Of a stretch of DNA of 64,000 nt, positions 16,530 through 24,566 are shown one piece after another; position 1 is the first letter of the stretch, and the number at the start of each line of letters is the position of its first letter. The DNA is taken from positions 81,699-145,698 of the forward strand of contig NZ_JXAK01000008.1 of NCBI RefSeq assembly GCF_000829455.1, written 5' to 3'. Source of the stretch: Gordoniibacillus kamchatkensis. GTDB taxonomy: Bacteria; Bacillota; Bacilli; Paenibacillales; NBRC-103111. The notes under the pieces are model-generated. The model was not told the origin of the DNA and searched no databases. It saw only the letters and a program-made list of their open reading frames with translations. The translations under genes and the position numbers were made by a program.

Positions 16530-16558
16530 TGCATCGTTACCTGCCATTCGCTATAATA
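16530..16558 (+). promoter_or_regulatory. sigma-A promoter of tRNA-Pro
   Basis: TTGCAT (16530-16535) and a perfect TATAAT (16553-16558) are separated by 17 bases, about 45 bases upstream of the mature tRNA end. Confidence 0.7.
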
Positions 16559-16601
16559 ACAAACGTCCCCTTTTTTTCGGGGCGCCGTGCAAGCGGCTTG
16601 T

Positions 16602-16674
16602 CGGGGTATAGCGCAGTTGGTAGCGCGCATCCTTGGGGTGGATGAGGTCGTGGGTTCAAATCCCGCTACTCCGA
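16602..16674 (+). tRNA. tRNA-Pro (anticodon GGG)
   Basis: A 73-nt cloverleaf. The acceptor CGGGGTA pairs with TACTCCG (one G-U) with discriminator A; the D-arm has AGTTGGTAG; the anticodon stem CATCC/GGATG encloses TTGGGGT, giving anticodon GGG at 16635-16637; the T-arm is GTGGG TTCAAAT CCCGC. No CCA is encoded. It sits at the right edge of the AT-rich block, a usual integration spot for mobile DNA. Confidence 0.96.
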
Positions 16675-16781
16675 TCAATAGCAAACCGTGCTTCAAACCC
16701 AAAACCACTTCCTTTGTCGTATGCAAATGCGCTGGGGGAAGTGGTTTTGCATATATATTGGAACAGGAGCGTGACACCGCA

Positions 16782-17324
16782 ATGAAACTGCAAACCGCCC
16801 GACTTGAGATCAGGGATTTTGTGCCGAATGACGCCGCGGATGTGCATCGCTACGCATCCGATCCGCAGGTGACCGCCTATATGATCTGGGGGCCGAACAC
16901 GGAGCAGGAGACGGCGGATTTCATCGTGCGGGCAATCGGCATGCAGCGGCGGCAGCCCCGCCTCGACTATGAGCTGGCCTTAACGTTAAGGGAAAGCGGC
17001 CGCTTGATCGGCGGGTGCGGCATTCACGTCTCCGAACCGGAGCAAGGCGAGATCGGTTACTGCATAGACCGGGCGCATTGGCGGCAAGGCTATGCATCAG
17101 AAGCGGCTGCGGCGTTGCTTCGTTTCGGCTTCGAGGAGCTCGGCTTGCACCGCATATATGCTACCTGCCGCCCTGGCAACATCGGCTCCGCAGCCGTCAT
17201 GAAAAAAATCGGAATGACGTACGAGGGCCATATGAGAGAGCACATGCGGCATAAAGGCGGATGGCACGATTCGTACCAATATTCGATCTTGCGGCGCGAA
17301 TATATGAAAGGTCAGATGAAGTAG
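16782..17324 (+). CDS. GNAT family N-acetyltransferase (RimJ/RimL-like)
   Basis: A 180-residue acetyltransferase. TARLEIRDFVPNDA at the N-terminus, GEIGYCIDRAHWRQGYASEAAAALLRFGFEELGLHRI (the acetyl-CoA binding region) and NIGSAAVMKKIGMTYEGHMRE are characteristic of the RimJ/RimL/YdaF group that acetylates amino groups of proteins or small molecules. The substrate is unknown. The ATG at 16782 begins 107 bases after the tRNA; AGGAG is present at 12 bases, longer than usual. It may be transcribed with the tRNA, since no terminator separates them. Confidence 0.88.
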   Translation: MKLQTARLEIRDFVPNDAADVHRYASDPQVTAYMIWGPNTEQETADFIVRAIGMQRRQPRLDYELALTLRESGRLIGGCGIHVSEPEQGEIGYCIDRAHWRQGYASEAAAALLRFGFEELGLHRIYATCRPGNIGSAAVMKKIGMTYEGHMREHMRHKGGWHDSYQYSILRREYMKGQMK

Positions 17325-17402
17325 GCCCCGGCATAGTCCGAAGGCTTCGCGCGGTTGTGTATGAGGCTAACGAAATAGTCGGTTTTTTGTTAAAAAAATG
17401 TG

Positions 17403-17423
17403 AAGCGCAAGCGGCGCTTTTTT
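17403..17423 (+). terminator. intrinsic terminator after the GNAT gene
   Basis: AAGCGC pairs with GCGCTT around AAGCG, flanked by an A run upstream and a T run downstream, so it may act in both directions. Confidence 0.65.
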
Positions 17424-17488
17424 GCTATACTAGCGATGGCGTAAAATCCGTTTACTAGACTTACAGCATAGATCAAGGGGGAGCTTGT

Positions 17489-18418
17489 TTGAACCGCAAT
17501 CGCCTGCAACAAATAATACAGGGCCAAGACTGGACGATGTACGGCATCATCGTTTCGATTTTTCTTGTCTGGCGCATCGGCACTGTCGGCGGCTGGACGA
17601 AGGAATGCTGGATTCTGCTGCTTATTTGCCTGATGGGCGTGCGCCGCGATCAGGTCGATGTGGAGTGGAAACGATTTTTCCTGTTCGCTATTCCGCTGCT
17701 CGGCGTCTTTTATTACTTTTACGGCTCGGGCAACGGCTTCTGGTGGAAAATCGCCAACTGGATGTTCGAGAACAACCGCCACGTGCTGCGCTGGGACGAT
17801 ATGATGAATTCGATTCCGCTCAATTCCGCCGGCTGGGTGCGGACGATCAAGACGCCCGGACTCGACAAGGCGATGATGTGGATTTACAACTACGGCTTCG
17901 TCCTATCGCTGTGGATTTGCATTTTGCGCGCGTTTTGGACGCGAAGCATCAAAAAGATGCTGTCCTACGCCTTATCCGGCCATTTGCTGCAATTTCCGCT
18001 CATTTTGCCGTTTTACAACTTGATTTTGCTTCATGAGGTATGGTATGTGAAGCATCAGCCCGATCTGCTGCACCGTACGTTCGCCAGCGAGAACGAGCTG
18101 CTCGTGAACGTCATGAACTGCTTCCCGAGCATGCATACGTCGATCTCGTTCGCGATGCTGCTGCTCGCCTTGCGCGAGAAGGACCGCATTTTCAAGACGA
18201 TCATGGTGACGTACTGCGCCTCGATTATTTTCTCCACGATGTACTTGCAAATTCACTGGGTTCTCGACGTGATCGCCGGCCTGCTGTTCGCATGGGGCGT
18301 CGTCAAGCTGGCCGACCTGATTTTGTATCTCGGGAGCACGAAGCTGCTGCCGTCCAAGTTCAAGATGTTTTACCGCGGCAGCAAGCAAAAGCTCGCGTCG
18401 GACACAATAACCGCGTAA
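17489..18418 (+). CDS. PAP2 superfamily membrane phosphatase or phosphotransferase
   Basis: A 309-residue multipass protein. The PAP2 catalytic triad regions are visible: [11 protein letters not shown] (PSMHT with the first His) and [11 protein letters not shown] (second His and Asp, HxxxD). The upstream KxxxxxxRP motif is not obvious, as in the inositol-phosphorylceramide synthase-like PAP2_3 group. It is probably a membrane lipid phosphatase or headgroup transferase. The TTG at 17489 is supported by AAGGGGGAG; there is no nearby ATG. Confidence 0.83.
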   Translation: MNRNRLQQIIQGQDWTMYGIIVSIFLVWRIGTVGGWTKECWILLLICLMGVRRDQVDVEWKRFFLFAIPLLGVFYYFYGSGNGFWWKIANWMFENNRHVLRWDDMMNSIPLNSAGWVRTIKTPGLDKAMMWIYNYGFVLSLWICILRAFWTRSIKKMLSYALSGHLLQFPLILPFYNLILLHEVWYVKHQPDLLHRTFASENELLVNVMNCFPSMHTSISFAMLLLALREKDRIFKTIMVTYCASIIFSTMYLQIHWVLDVIAGLLFAWGVVKLADLILYLGSTKLLPSKFKMFYRGSKQKLASDTITA

Positions 18419-18419
18419 G

Positions 18420-18464
18420 GCAAAATGGTACCGCCCCCACGCGTTGACAACAGAACCATTTTGC
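18420..18464 (+). repeat. inverted repeat around the mtrB promoter region
   Basis: GCAAAATGGT (18420-18429) and ACCATTTTGC (18455-18464) are perfect complements, 25 bases apart. The spacer contains TTGACA (18444-18449), a likely -35, and a third similar string, TAATGGTAC, lies at 18472. It could be an operator for mtrB or a terminator of the preceding gene. Confidence 0.5.
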
Positions 18465-18506
18465 CGCATCATAATGGTACAACAAACGCACAGGGGGATT
18501 CCCGCA

Positions 18507-18731
18507 ATGTCGGATGCGACGCAAGGCGAATATTTTGTCATCAAGGCGAAGGAGAACGGCGTGCATGTGATCGGCCTTACCCGCGGCCAGGACACTCGCT
18601 TTCATCATACGGAGAAGCTCGATAAAGGCGAGGTTATGATCGCGCAATTTACGGAGCATACGTCGGCTATCAAGGTACGGGGCAAAGCGACGATTATGAC
18701 GAAGCACGGTTCGATCGATACGGATGCATAG
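18507..18731 (+). CDS. mtrB: trp RNA-binding attenuation protein (TRAP)
   Basis: A 74-residue protein nearly identical in pattern to B. subtilis [56 protein letters not shown] forms an 11-subunit ring that, with bound tryptophan, wraps GAG/UAG repeats in RNA. The residues that contact GAG (KLDKGE and KVRGKA regions) and tryptophan (GLTRG, HTSAIK) are kept. Its target is visible in this window, the trp leader at 29927-30001. The ATG follows AGGGGGA. No anti-TRAP gene is seen. Confidence 0.96.
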   Translation: MSDATQGEYFVIKAKENGVHVIGLTRGQDTRFHHTEKLDKGEVMIAQFTEHTSAIKVRGKATIMTKHGSIDTDA

Positions 18732-18750
18732 CCGGCCGCTAGCAATTCGG

Positions 18751-18775
18751 AAAAGCAGGCATAGCCTGCTTTTTT
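18751..18775 (+). terminator. intrinsic terminator after mtrB
   Basis: AAAAGCAGGC and GCCTGCTTTT form a 10-base stem around ATA, followed by T residues. Confidence 0.88.
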
Positions 18776-18835
18776 CTTATGTACAATGGTGGTAAGCCGT
18801 CCCTCGGACGAATTCCCAGGAGGTGCGATCCCACC

Positions 18836-19375
18836 GTGGCTGCCATCCCCCGGTTGCTGTTAGTCGGCGTTCTGTCAGCTGCCATAGCTTTGACGCTCGC
18901 CCTTGTTCCGCAGCTGCAAGAAGCTTGGCTCAGTTCCAAGGAAACTTCCTCCGCGTTCGGCTCCGCAGGCGGCCGGCAGCTGACCGAAAGCAACGTCGTC
19001 GATGTGCTGGTGCAGGTGCCGCTGCAGCTGCGCATCCGCAAAGTGGAGCTGACGAGCTCGACGCTCTCGGTCGATCTCAATTTGCCGCGCAGCGCCGACG
19101 AAGAGGTAGTCATTCGCGATCTGTACACGATCGCGCAGCGGCTGTTCGCTTCGACTTCGAACGTCGGCGAAGTGTTCGTACGGGTTATGGATTACAGCGC
19201 GACGTCGCGCAGTTCGGGAGGCAAGCTGCTGCTCGCATTGGATGCGGTGCGCGAGCGGGGGAAAGATATGGCTGCGCCGGGCGAACATGAAAGCGTCGCT
19301 GTGCTCGAACAATATTTGCGGCAGCATTTTCAAATGACGTACACGGATAAGTGGCGCGAACGATATCCGTTCTAG
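18836..19375 (+). CDS. hypothetical membrane-anchored protein upstream of hepS
   Basis: A 179-residue protein with one N-terminal membrane segment (LLLVGVLSAAIALTLALV) and a hydrophilic outside domain predicted as mixed alpha/beta (VVDVLVQVPLQLRIRKVELTSSTLSVDL...). No family is recognised. The GTG at 18836 is chosen because AGGAGGTG lies eight bases upstream. Position between mtrB and hepS is not shared with B. subtilis. Its order before hepS suggests, weakly, a cell-envelope role. Confidence 0.6.
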   Translation: MAAIPRLLLVGVLSAAIALTLALVPQLQEAWLSSKETSSAFGSAGGRQLTESNVVDVLVQVPLQLRIRKVELTSSTLSVDLNLPRSADEEVVIRDLYTIAQRLFASTSNVGEVFVRVMDYSATSRSSGGKLLLALDAVRERGKDMAAPGEHESVAVLEQYLRQHFQMTYTDKWRERYPF

Positions 19376-19457
19376 CCTGCAAGGATGGCCGCATGGCATG
19401 CGGCGGGCGGCCCTGCGCTGGCCAGCTGCAAGTTGTCGTGCGAGCCGCCCCGAGATA

Positions 19458-19466
19458 TGCTATACT
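19458..19466 (+). promoter_or_regulatory. extended -10 promoter of hepS
   Basis: TGCTATACT fits TGN-TATAAT with one mismatch, 45 bases upstream of the hepS start. No -35 at standard spacing is visible. Confidence 0.5.
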
Positions 19467-19510
19467 TAGTAGGATGAAGCGTTGTCCCAGGTTAATGCAC
19501 GGAGGCTCCC

Positions 19511-20371
19511 ATGAATTACCGAATTCCGGAAATCGCCAAGAAATATACCGAATACGATATGATCCAGAAGCATACCGAGCTTCCCGACTTCCCGGATTTT
19601 CGGACACGGCTTCTGTTCGCTTTCCTGAACCGGCACGACCGGCTGAAAGCGACGAGCGAGCTGTATGCGCTCGTCACTTCGCTCGTGCAGCTTGGCCTCG
19701 ATACGCACGATATGGTGGCGGACACGAACGATGCCAAGGAGAAGAAGGCGGCCCGCTCGCGGCAACTGAAAGTGCTGGCGGGGGACTATTTTTCCTCGCG
19801 CTTTTACCATCTGCTGTCGCAGGCGGGGCAAATCGAGCTGATCCGGGTGCTCTCCGGCGCGATTTGCGAAGTGAACCGGCTGAAGATGAATCTGTACATG
19901 ATGATGAAACAGCTGAAGGTGACCGCGGAGGATTATATTCAGCAGTCCGTGGCGATCCGGTCGCGGCTGTTTTTGTCGTTCGGGTCGATGATGGAGGAAG
20001 TGTACCAAAGCGTGTGGCCGGAAGTGCTGAGCTGCTTTACGCGCTGCGAAGTGCTGTTCGAGGAGCTGTTCAAGGCGGAGTCGGTGGAGCGTTTCCGCGG
20101 CAGCTGGGGCTACTGGCACATTATGCAGCACGGGACGAAAGAAGACCGCAAGGCGCTGCAGTCGGGCGACGTCGACGCTGGCAAGCTGCGCATGCTCGTA
20201 CTCAAACACAACGTTCCCGTTCATTTGCACCAGCTGCTCGAGGCGGCGCTGGCGCAGCTGCATGCGAAGGTAGGCTTGATCGACTCGGACAAACTGACGG
20301 ACGAACTGTTCTCGTGCAGCGAACCGTTCGTACGGCTGTTGAACAAGCCGAAGGTACTGGAAGAAATTTGA
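19511..20371 (+). CDS. hepS: heptaprenyl diphosphate synthase component 1
   Basis: A 286-residue all-helical protein of the HepS (HEPPP synthase subunit 1) family. It is the non-catalytic subunit that binds the farnesyl primer and, with HepT, makes the C35 side chain of menaquinone-7. Sequence features such as DYFSSRFYHLLSQAGQIELIRVLSGAICEVNRLKM are typical; there are no DDxxD motifs, as expected. GGAGG precedes the ATG. It leads the hepS-menG-(mqnP-mqnA)-hepT cluster, with menG starting 13 bases after its stop. Confidence 0.9.
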   Translation: MNYRIPEIAKKYTEYDMIQKHTELPDFPDFRTRLLFAFLNRHDRLKATSELYALVTSLVQLGLDTHDMVADTNDAKEKKAARSRQLKVLAGDYFSSRFYHLLSQAGQIELIRVLSGAICEVNRLKMNLYMMMKQLKVTAEDYIQQSVAIRSRLFLSFGSMMEEVYQSVWPEVLSCFTRCEVLFEELFKAESVERFRGSWGYWHIMQHGTKEDRKALQSGDVDAGKLRMLVLKHNVPVHLHQLLEAALAQLHAKVGLIDSDKLTDELFSCSEPFVRLLNKPKVLEEI

Positions 20372-20384
20372 GGTGACAGGCAGC

Positions 20385-21131
20385 ATGACGACGCGCGAGG
20401 CGAAGACGAAGGAGCAGTTCGTGCACGAGGTGTTCGAAAGCATTGCTCCCAAATACGATAAAATGAACGACATCTTGAGCTTTCGCCGCCATAAGGCGTG
20501 GCGCAAATTCACGATGAACAAAATGAGCGTGAAGCCGGGAACGGCCGCGATCGACGTATGCTGCGGCATCTTGCGATTGGGCTATCGCTTGGCCGAAGCG
20601 AGCGGCAGCGGGCGCATCGTCGGGCTCGACTTCAGCCAAAACATGCTGGACTACGGGGCGGCCAAAATCGGGCGGCTCGGCCTGGAGGGCCAAATCGAAC
20701 TGGTGCGCGGCAACGCGATGAGCCTGCCGTACGAAGACAACACGTTCGATTACGCCACGATCGGATTTGCGCTCCGCAACGTGCCCGACCTCGTCAAAGT
20801 AATCGAGGAGATGCGGCGCGTCGTGAAGCCGGGTGGAATGGTCGTTTCGCTCGAATTGTCCAAGCCTACGTGGCAGCCGTTCAAAGGACTTTATTATTTT
20901 TACTTCAGGCAAGTGCTGCCGTTTCTGGGCAAGCTGCTTGCAGGCCGTTACGAACAGTACAAATGGCTGCCGGAATCGCTCGTGCAATTTCCCGATCATA
21001 AGCAGCTCGCCGAAATTTTCCGCAGGACGGGGCTGCGGGACGTGAAGGCGTACCCGCTCACCGGCGGCATCGCGGCGCTGCATATCGGCGTCAAACCGCA
21101 TAACGATGAGGGAGTGAACCGCCTTGTTTAA
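20385..21131 (+). CDS. menG: demethylmenaquinone methyltransferase, with a scrambled SAM motif
   Basis: A 248-residue class I SAM methyltransferase of the UbiE/MenG family, which performs the last methylation of menaquinone. FESIAPKYDKMNDILSFRRHKAWR, DYATIGFALRNVPD and the C-terminal GIAALHIGVK are standard. Motif I reads DVCCGILRLGYRLAEAS, which is not a SAM motif. Removing the T at 20569 and adding one T at about 20589 gives DVCCGTCDWAIALAEAS, a normal motif; two compensating indels are therefore suspected. The ATG at 20385 follows GAGGTG. The next gene overlaps its stop. Confidence 0.9.
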   Translation: MTTREAKTKEQFVHEVFESIAPKYDKMNDILSFRRHKAWRKFTMNKMSVKPGTAAIDVCCGILRLGYRLAEASGSGRIVGLDFSQNMLDYGAAKIGRLGLEGQIELVRGNAMSLPYEDNTFDYATIGFALRNVPDLVKVIEEMRRVVKPGGMVVSLELSKPTWQPFKGLYYFYFRQVLPFLGKLLAGRYEQYKWLPESLVQFPDHKQLAEIFRRTGLRDVKAYPLTGGIAALHIGVKPHNDEGVNRLV

Positions 21132-21996
21132 CAAAATTCGCATCTTCCTCGAAATGATCAAATTCGAGCATACGTTGTTTGCGTTGCCGTTCGCCTTTAT
21201 GGGAGCGATCCTCGGTTCCGTCGTGCTGAACGACCGGCTGCCGACATGGCCGCAGATCGGCTGGATCGTGCTGGCGATGGTCGGCGCCCGGACGGCGGCC
21301 ATGTCGCTGAACCGGCTCATCGACCGGGCCATCGACAAAAAAAATCCGCGCACGGCCGGCCGCGCCATTCCGGCCGGACTGCTGTCCGTCGGCGAAGTGT
21401 ACGTGTATATTGCGATTTCGTTCGGACTTTTGTTATGGGCAACGGCTAATTTGAACAGACTGGCTATGGAGCTGCTTCCGATTGCTGTCTTCTTCCTTGT
21501 ATTTTATTCGTACACGAAGCGGTTTACATGGGCTTGCCACATCGTGCTCGGCATCACGCTCGGCCTTGCGCCGCTCGGCGGCTGGGTGGCAATTACGGGC
21601 AGCGTGACGTGGGCGTCGCTCGTCTTTTTCGCCACGATCGTTTTCTGGTCGGCCGGCTTCGATATTATTTACGCATGCCAGGATATCGAGTTCGACCGCA
21701 AGGAAGGGCTCCATTCCATCCCGAGCCGATTCGGCCTTGCCGGCGCCCTCTGGACGGCGCGCGTGTTCCACATGCTGACGGCGGTAGGACTGGTCGCGCT
21801 GTTTTTCATGACGCATTTGAGCTGGATGTATTTGATCGGCCTTGCGATCGCTTATTTGATTTTGTTTTATGAGCATCGTCTCGTATCGCCTAACGATTTG
21901 TCGAAGCTGAATACCGCCTTTTTCACGATGAACGGCATCTTAAGCTGCGTCATGTTCGCCTTCACGTTCGTTGACATATGGATTAGCCGGTTTTAA
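21124..21996 (+). CDS. mqnP: UbiA-type prenyltransferase, probable menaquinone (futalosine pathway) enzyme
   Basis: A 290-residue membrane protein with about eight helices and both UbiA aspartate motifs: NRLIDRAIDKKNPRTAGR near residue 60 and DIIYACQDIEFDRKEGLHSIPSRFG near residue 180. UbiA enzymes attach a polyprenyl chain to an aromatic ring. With mqnA directly downstream and heptaprenyl synthase genes on both sides, the substrate is most likely the futalosine-pathway naphthoate; 4-hydroxybenzoate is an annotation habit rather than a likely substrate. The start is TTG after GGGAG, overlapping the menG stop. Confidence 0.82.
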   Translation: MFNKIRIFLEMIKFEHTLFALPFAFMGAILGSVVLNDRLPTWPQIGWIVLAMVGARTAAMSLNRLIDRAIDKKNPRTAGRAIPAGLLSVGEVYVYIAISFGLLLWATANLNRLAMELLPIAVFFLVFYSYTKRFTWACHIVLGITLGLAPLGGWVAITGSVTWASLVFFATIVFWSAGFDIIYACQDIEFDRKEGLHSIPSRFGLAGALWTARVFHMLTAVGLVALFFMTHLSWMYLIGLAIAYLILFYEHRLVSPNDLSKLNTAFFTMNGILSCVMFAFTFVDIWISRF

Positions 21997-22054
21997 ACAG
22001 CTTGAAGCGATGGAAGGCAGCGCAATTCTGTATCTCTGACGGGGAGAACTTGCA

Positions 22055-22951
22055 ATGACAAATATAGACAACAATGGCATAATCCGTATAGGGAAAATTA
22101 AGTTTACGAACGTCTGGCCGCTATTTTATTATTTTCCGCTGCAGCGTCCGGAATTTCATAACAAGGTTTCTTTCGAAGAACAGGTGCCGACGCAGCTGAA
22201 CCGCGCCATCGCGGAAGGCTCGATCGATATGGGGCCGATTTCCTCGTTCGAGTACGGAGCCAACTTCCGGGATTATTTGCTCTATCCCGATATGTCGGTC
22301 AGCGCGCACGGCACGGTTCGTTCGCTGCTGCTGTTTCACCGTGAGCCGCTGGACAAAGTTGCGAACGGCAGCGTGTCGCTGCCGACGACGTCGGCGACGA
22401 CGGTCAATTTGCTGAAAATTATTTTGGAGAAGTTTTACGGCGGCAAGCCGGCTTACACGTATGCCGCTCCTTCCCTGGGCGACATGATGAATCAGACGGA
22501 TGCTGCGCTGCTCATCGGAGACGATGCGATTCGGGCTTCCTGGGAGAAGCACGGGTACTTGGTCACCGATCTCGGCGAGGAATGGCTGCGCCAGACGGGC
22601 AAATGGATGTCGTTCGCCGTATGGGCGGTCCGGAAGCAAACGGTAGAGCGCTATCCGGAGCTGGTCAAGCGAGTTTTTGACGGATTTATGGAGAGTAAAA
22701 GCAAATCGCTGGCCGACCCGAGCGGCATGATCGGCGAAGCGGTGGCTGCCATCGGCGGCGAGGAAAGCTATTGGCGCACTTATTTCGGCGGCCTGTGCTA
22801 CGACTTCGGAAGGGTGCAGTGGGAAGGGCTGCAGCTGTATTACGATTACGCCTGGGAGATGGGCTTTTTGCCGGAGCGGGTTCCTTTGCAAATATGGAGC
22901 GAATCCGGCGCATATCGGCCCGATCTGTCGGCGGCGCGGGTGAACGAATGA
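22055..22951 (+). CDS. mqnA: chorismate dehydratase (menaquinone biosynthesis, MqnA)
   Basis: A 298-residue protein of the MqnA/MqnD periplasmic-binding-like fold. IGKIKFTNVWPLFYYF, the early GSIDMGPISSFEYGAN, and ALLIGDDAI ... YLVTDLGEEWLRQTGKWMSFAVW are typical of MqnA, which dehydrates chorismate as the first step of the futalosine route. GGGGAGA precedes the ATG. Its stop overlaps the hepT start (ATGA), coupling chain and ring synthesis. Its chorismate would come from the aroC gene 4 kb downstream. Confidence 0.88.
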   Translation: MTNIDNNGIIRIGKIKFTNVWPLFYYFPLQRPEFHNKVSFEEQVPTQLNRAIAEGSIDMGPISSFEYGANFRDYLLYPDMSVSAHGTVRSLLLFHREPLDKVANGSVSLPTTSATTVNLLKIILEKFYGGKPAYTYAAPSLGDMMNQTDAALLIGDDAIRASWEKHGYLVTDLGEEWLRQTGKWMSFAVWAVRKQTVERYPELVKRVFDGFMESKSKSLADPSGMIGEAVAAIGGEESYWRTYFGGLCYDFGRVQWEGLQLYYDYAWEMGFLPERVPLQIWSESGAYRPDLSAARVNE

Positions 22952-23922
22952 AATTACAAGATATTTACGCTCGAAAAAAGAAAGATATATCGGCCATCGA
23001 GAAGGAGCTGGAGCGCAGCGTCTATATCGATCACGCGATGCTTCGCGAGACGTCGGTGCATTTGCTCAAAGCCGGGGGGAAACGGATCCGCCCGGTGTTC
23101 GTGCTGCTGGCCGGCGAATTTGGCACGTACGATCTGGAACGGATGAAGCATGTCGCTGTGCCGATGGAGCTCATTCATATGTCGTCGCTCGTGCATGACG
23201 ATGTGATCGATGACGCGAATACGCGCCGCGGGCAATTGACCGTCCGGTCGAAATGGGACAACCGGGTGGCGATGTATACGGGCGACTACATTTTTGCGCG
23301 TGCGCTGGAAATTATTACGAAAATTTCCAACCCAACCGTTCATCAAATCATGTCAAAAGCGATCGTGCAAATGGTCGTCGGCGAGATGGAACAAATTCGC
23401 TTCTTCTTCCAGACGGAGCAGACGATCCGCGATTACATGCTGCGCATCAAGCGCAAAACGGCGCTGCTCATCGCCATTTCCTGCCAGCTCGGAGCTCTCG
23501 CCGCAGGCGCGCCGGAGCCGCTCGCGAACCGGCTGTACGCGTTCGGCTACAACGTCGGCATGGCGTTCCAGATCCGCGACGACATCCTTGATCTGCGCGG
23601 CACCGAGAAGGAGCTCGGCAAGCCGCCGGGCAGCGACGTGAAGCAGGGCAACATTACGCTGCCGGTCATTTACGCGCTGCAGCAGGCTGAGCTGCGGGAC
23701 CGCATCTTGCAGGAGCTGGCCCGCATCCAGGCGTCGGACGGCCAGACGGACGCGACGCCGCTGATCGAAACGATTCGCCGCAGCGGCGGCATCGAGCGGG
23801 CGGAAGAGCTGTCCGGCCGCTACATCGACAAGGCGATAGCCGCGCTGCGCCAGCTGCCGGACGTACAGGCGAAGCAGGATTTGATCGACATCGCGTACTT
23901 TATCGGCGACCGCAATTATTGA
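22948..23922 (+). CDS. hepT: heptaprenyl diphosphate synthase component 2
   Basis: A 324-residue trans-polyprenyl synthase, the catalytic partner of HepS. The first aspartate-rich motif is HDDVIDDANTRRG, the second is QIRDDILDLRG; KAGGKRIRP near the N-terminus binds the allylic or IPP diphosphate, and GEMEQIRF/KTALL are also conserved. The length is standard. The start overlaps mqnA by four bases. HepS-HepT condense farnesyl diphosphate with four IPP units. Confidence 0.95.
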   Translation: MKLQDIYARKKKDISAIEKELERSVYIDHAMLRETSVHLLKAGGKRIRPVFVLLAGEFGTYDLERMKHVAVPMELIHMSSLVHDDVIDDANTRRGQLTVRSKWDNRVAMYTGDYIFARALEIITKISNPTVHQIMSKAIVQMVVGEMEQIRFFFQTEQTIRDYMLRIKRKTALLIAISCQLGALAAGAPEPLANRLYAFGYNVGMAFQIRDDILDLRGTEKELGKPPGSDVKQGNITLPVIYALQQAELRDRILQELARIQASDGQTDATPLIETIRRSGGIERAEELSGRYIDKAIAALRQLPDVQAKQDLIDIAYFIGDRNY

Positions 23923-23958
23923 CAGGCCCGGCATGAACCGGGGCGCCAAGCCCGCCGC

Positions 23959-23988
23959 TTGAGAACGGCTGCGCAAATCGGGTACAAT
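23959..23988 (+). promoter_or_regulatory. sigma-A promoter of ndk
   Basis: TTGAGA (23959-23964) and TACAAT (23983-23988) with an 18-base spacer, 40 bases before the ndk start. Confidence 0.62.
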
Positions 23989-24028
23989 GGTAGGGCTACC
24001 ATTTACTCGGAAAGCGGGGCATATACAT

Positions 24029-24472
24029 ATGGAGAGAACGTTCCTGATGGTTAAGCCGGACGGCGTCCAACGCGGTCTCATCGGAGAAATCGTGAGACGG
24101 CTGGAACGCAAAGGGTTCCAGCTCGCGGCTGCGAAGCTGATGCGCATCACACCGGAGCTGGCGGAAATTCATTACGCCGAACATAAAGGCAAAGATTTTT
24201 ACGCTCCTCTTGTCGAGTTCATCACCTCCGGGCCGGTATTCGCCATGGTGTGGGAGGGCGACCAAGTGATTGCGCTGTCGCGCGCGCTCATGGGCAAGAC
24301 GAACTGCCTCGAGGCGATCCCGGGCACGATCCGCGGCGATTTCGCCTCGCATACGCGCTTCAATCTCATACACGGCTCCGATTCGCCGGAAAGCGCCGAA
24401 CGCGAAATCGGCATCTTCTTCAAACCTGAAGAGTTCGTAGTCTACGATCGCGCCATACAGACCTGGATTTAA
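24029..24472 (+). CDS. ndk: nucleoside-diphosphate kinase
   Basis: A 147-residue enzyme that transfers the gamma phosphate between NTPs and NDPs. [15 protein letters not shown] at the N-terminus, the [10 protein letters not shown] segment and the active-site histidine in [17 protein letters not shown] are conserved. The ATG at 24029 gives the standard N-terminus [12 protein letters not shown]; the ribosome binding site (AGCGGGG) is modest. It has its own promoter and a strong terminator and lies between hepT and cheR as in B. subtilis, but with an accessory patch inserted before cheR. Confidence 0.96.
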   Translation: MERTFLMVKPDGVQRGLIGEIVRRLERKGFQLAAAKLMRITPELAEIHYAEHKGKDFYAPLVEFITSGPVFAMVWEGDQVIALSRALMGKTNCLEAIPGTIRGDFASHTRFNLIHGSDSPESAEREIGIFFKPEEFVVYDRAIQTWI

Positions 24473-24496
24473 TGCGAATACGCGCAAAACGCGCAG

Positions 24497-24543
24497 AAAA
24501 AAAGCGATGAGGCCCGAGGGTATTGGGCGTCATCGCTTTTTTT
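24497..24543 (+). terminator. bidirectional intrinsic terminator between ndk and tfoX-like gene
   Basis: AAAAAAAGCGATGA pairs perfectly with TCATCGCTTTTTTT around a 19-base loop. It serves convergent genes: ndk on plus and the TfoX-like gene on minus. Confidence 0.9.
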
Positions 24544-24566
24544 GGTCGGCAGCATCCGATGATCGC

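Noticed and set aside
13200..16700. Integrated element with att sites around the AT-rich block
   Set aside because: No integrase and no second copy of the tRNA 3' end was found, so only the composition and tRNA neighbourhood are reported.
16454..16777. Minus-strand frame reading GVAGFEPTTSSTP
   Set aside because: This well-known false protein is the antisense of the tRNA-Pro gene at 16602-16674.
18507..18731. Anti-TRAP (rtpA) gene near mtrB
   Set aside because: No small DnaJ-like zinc-motif protein was found in the window.
19351..20376. 341-codon plus-strand frame overlapping hepS
   Set aside because: Arg/Gly/Ala-rich shadow of hepS in another frame, without a motif or a ribosome binding site.
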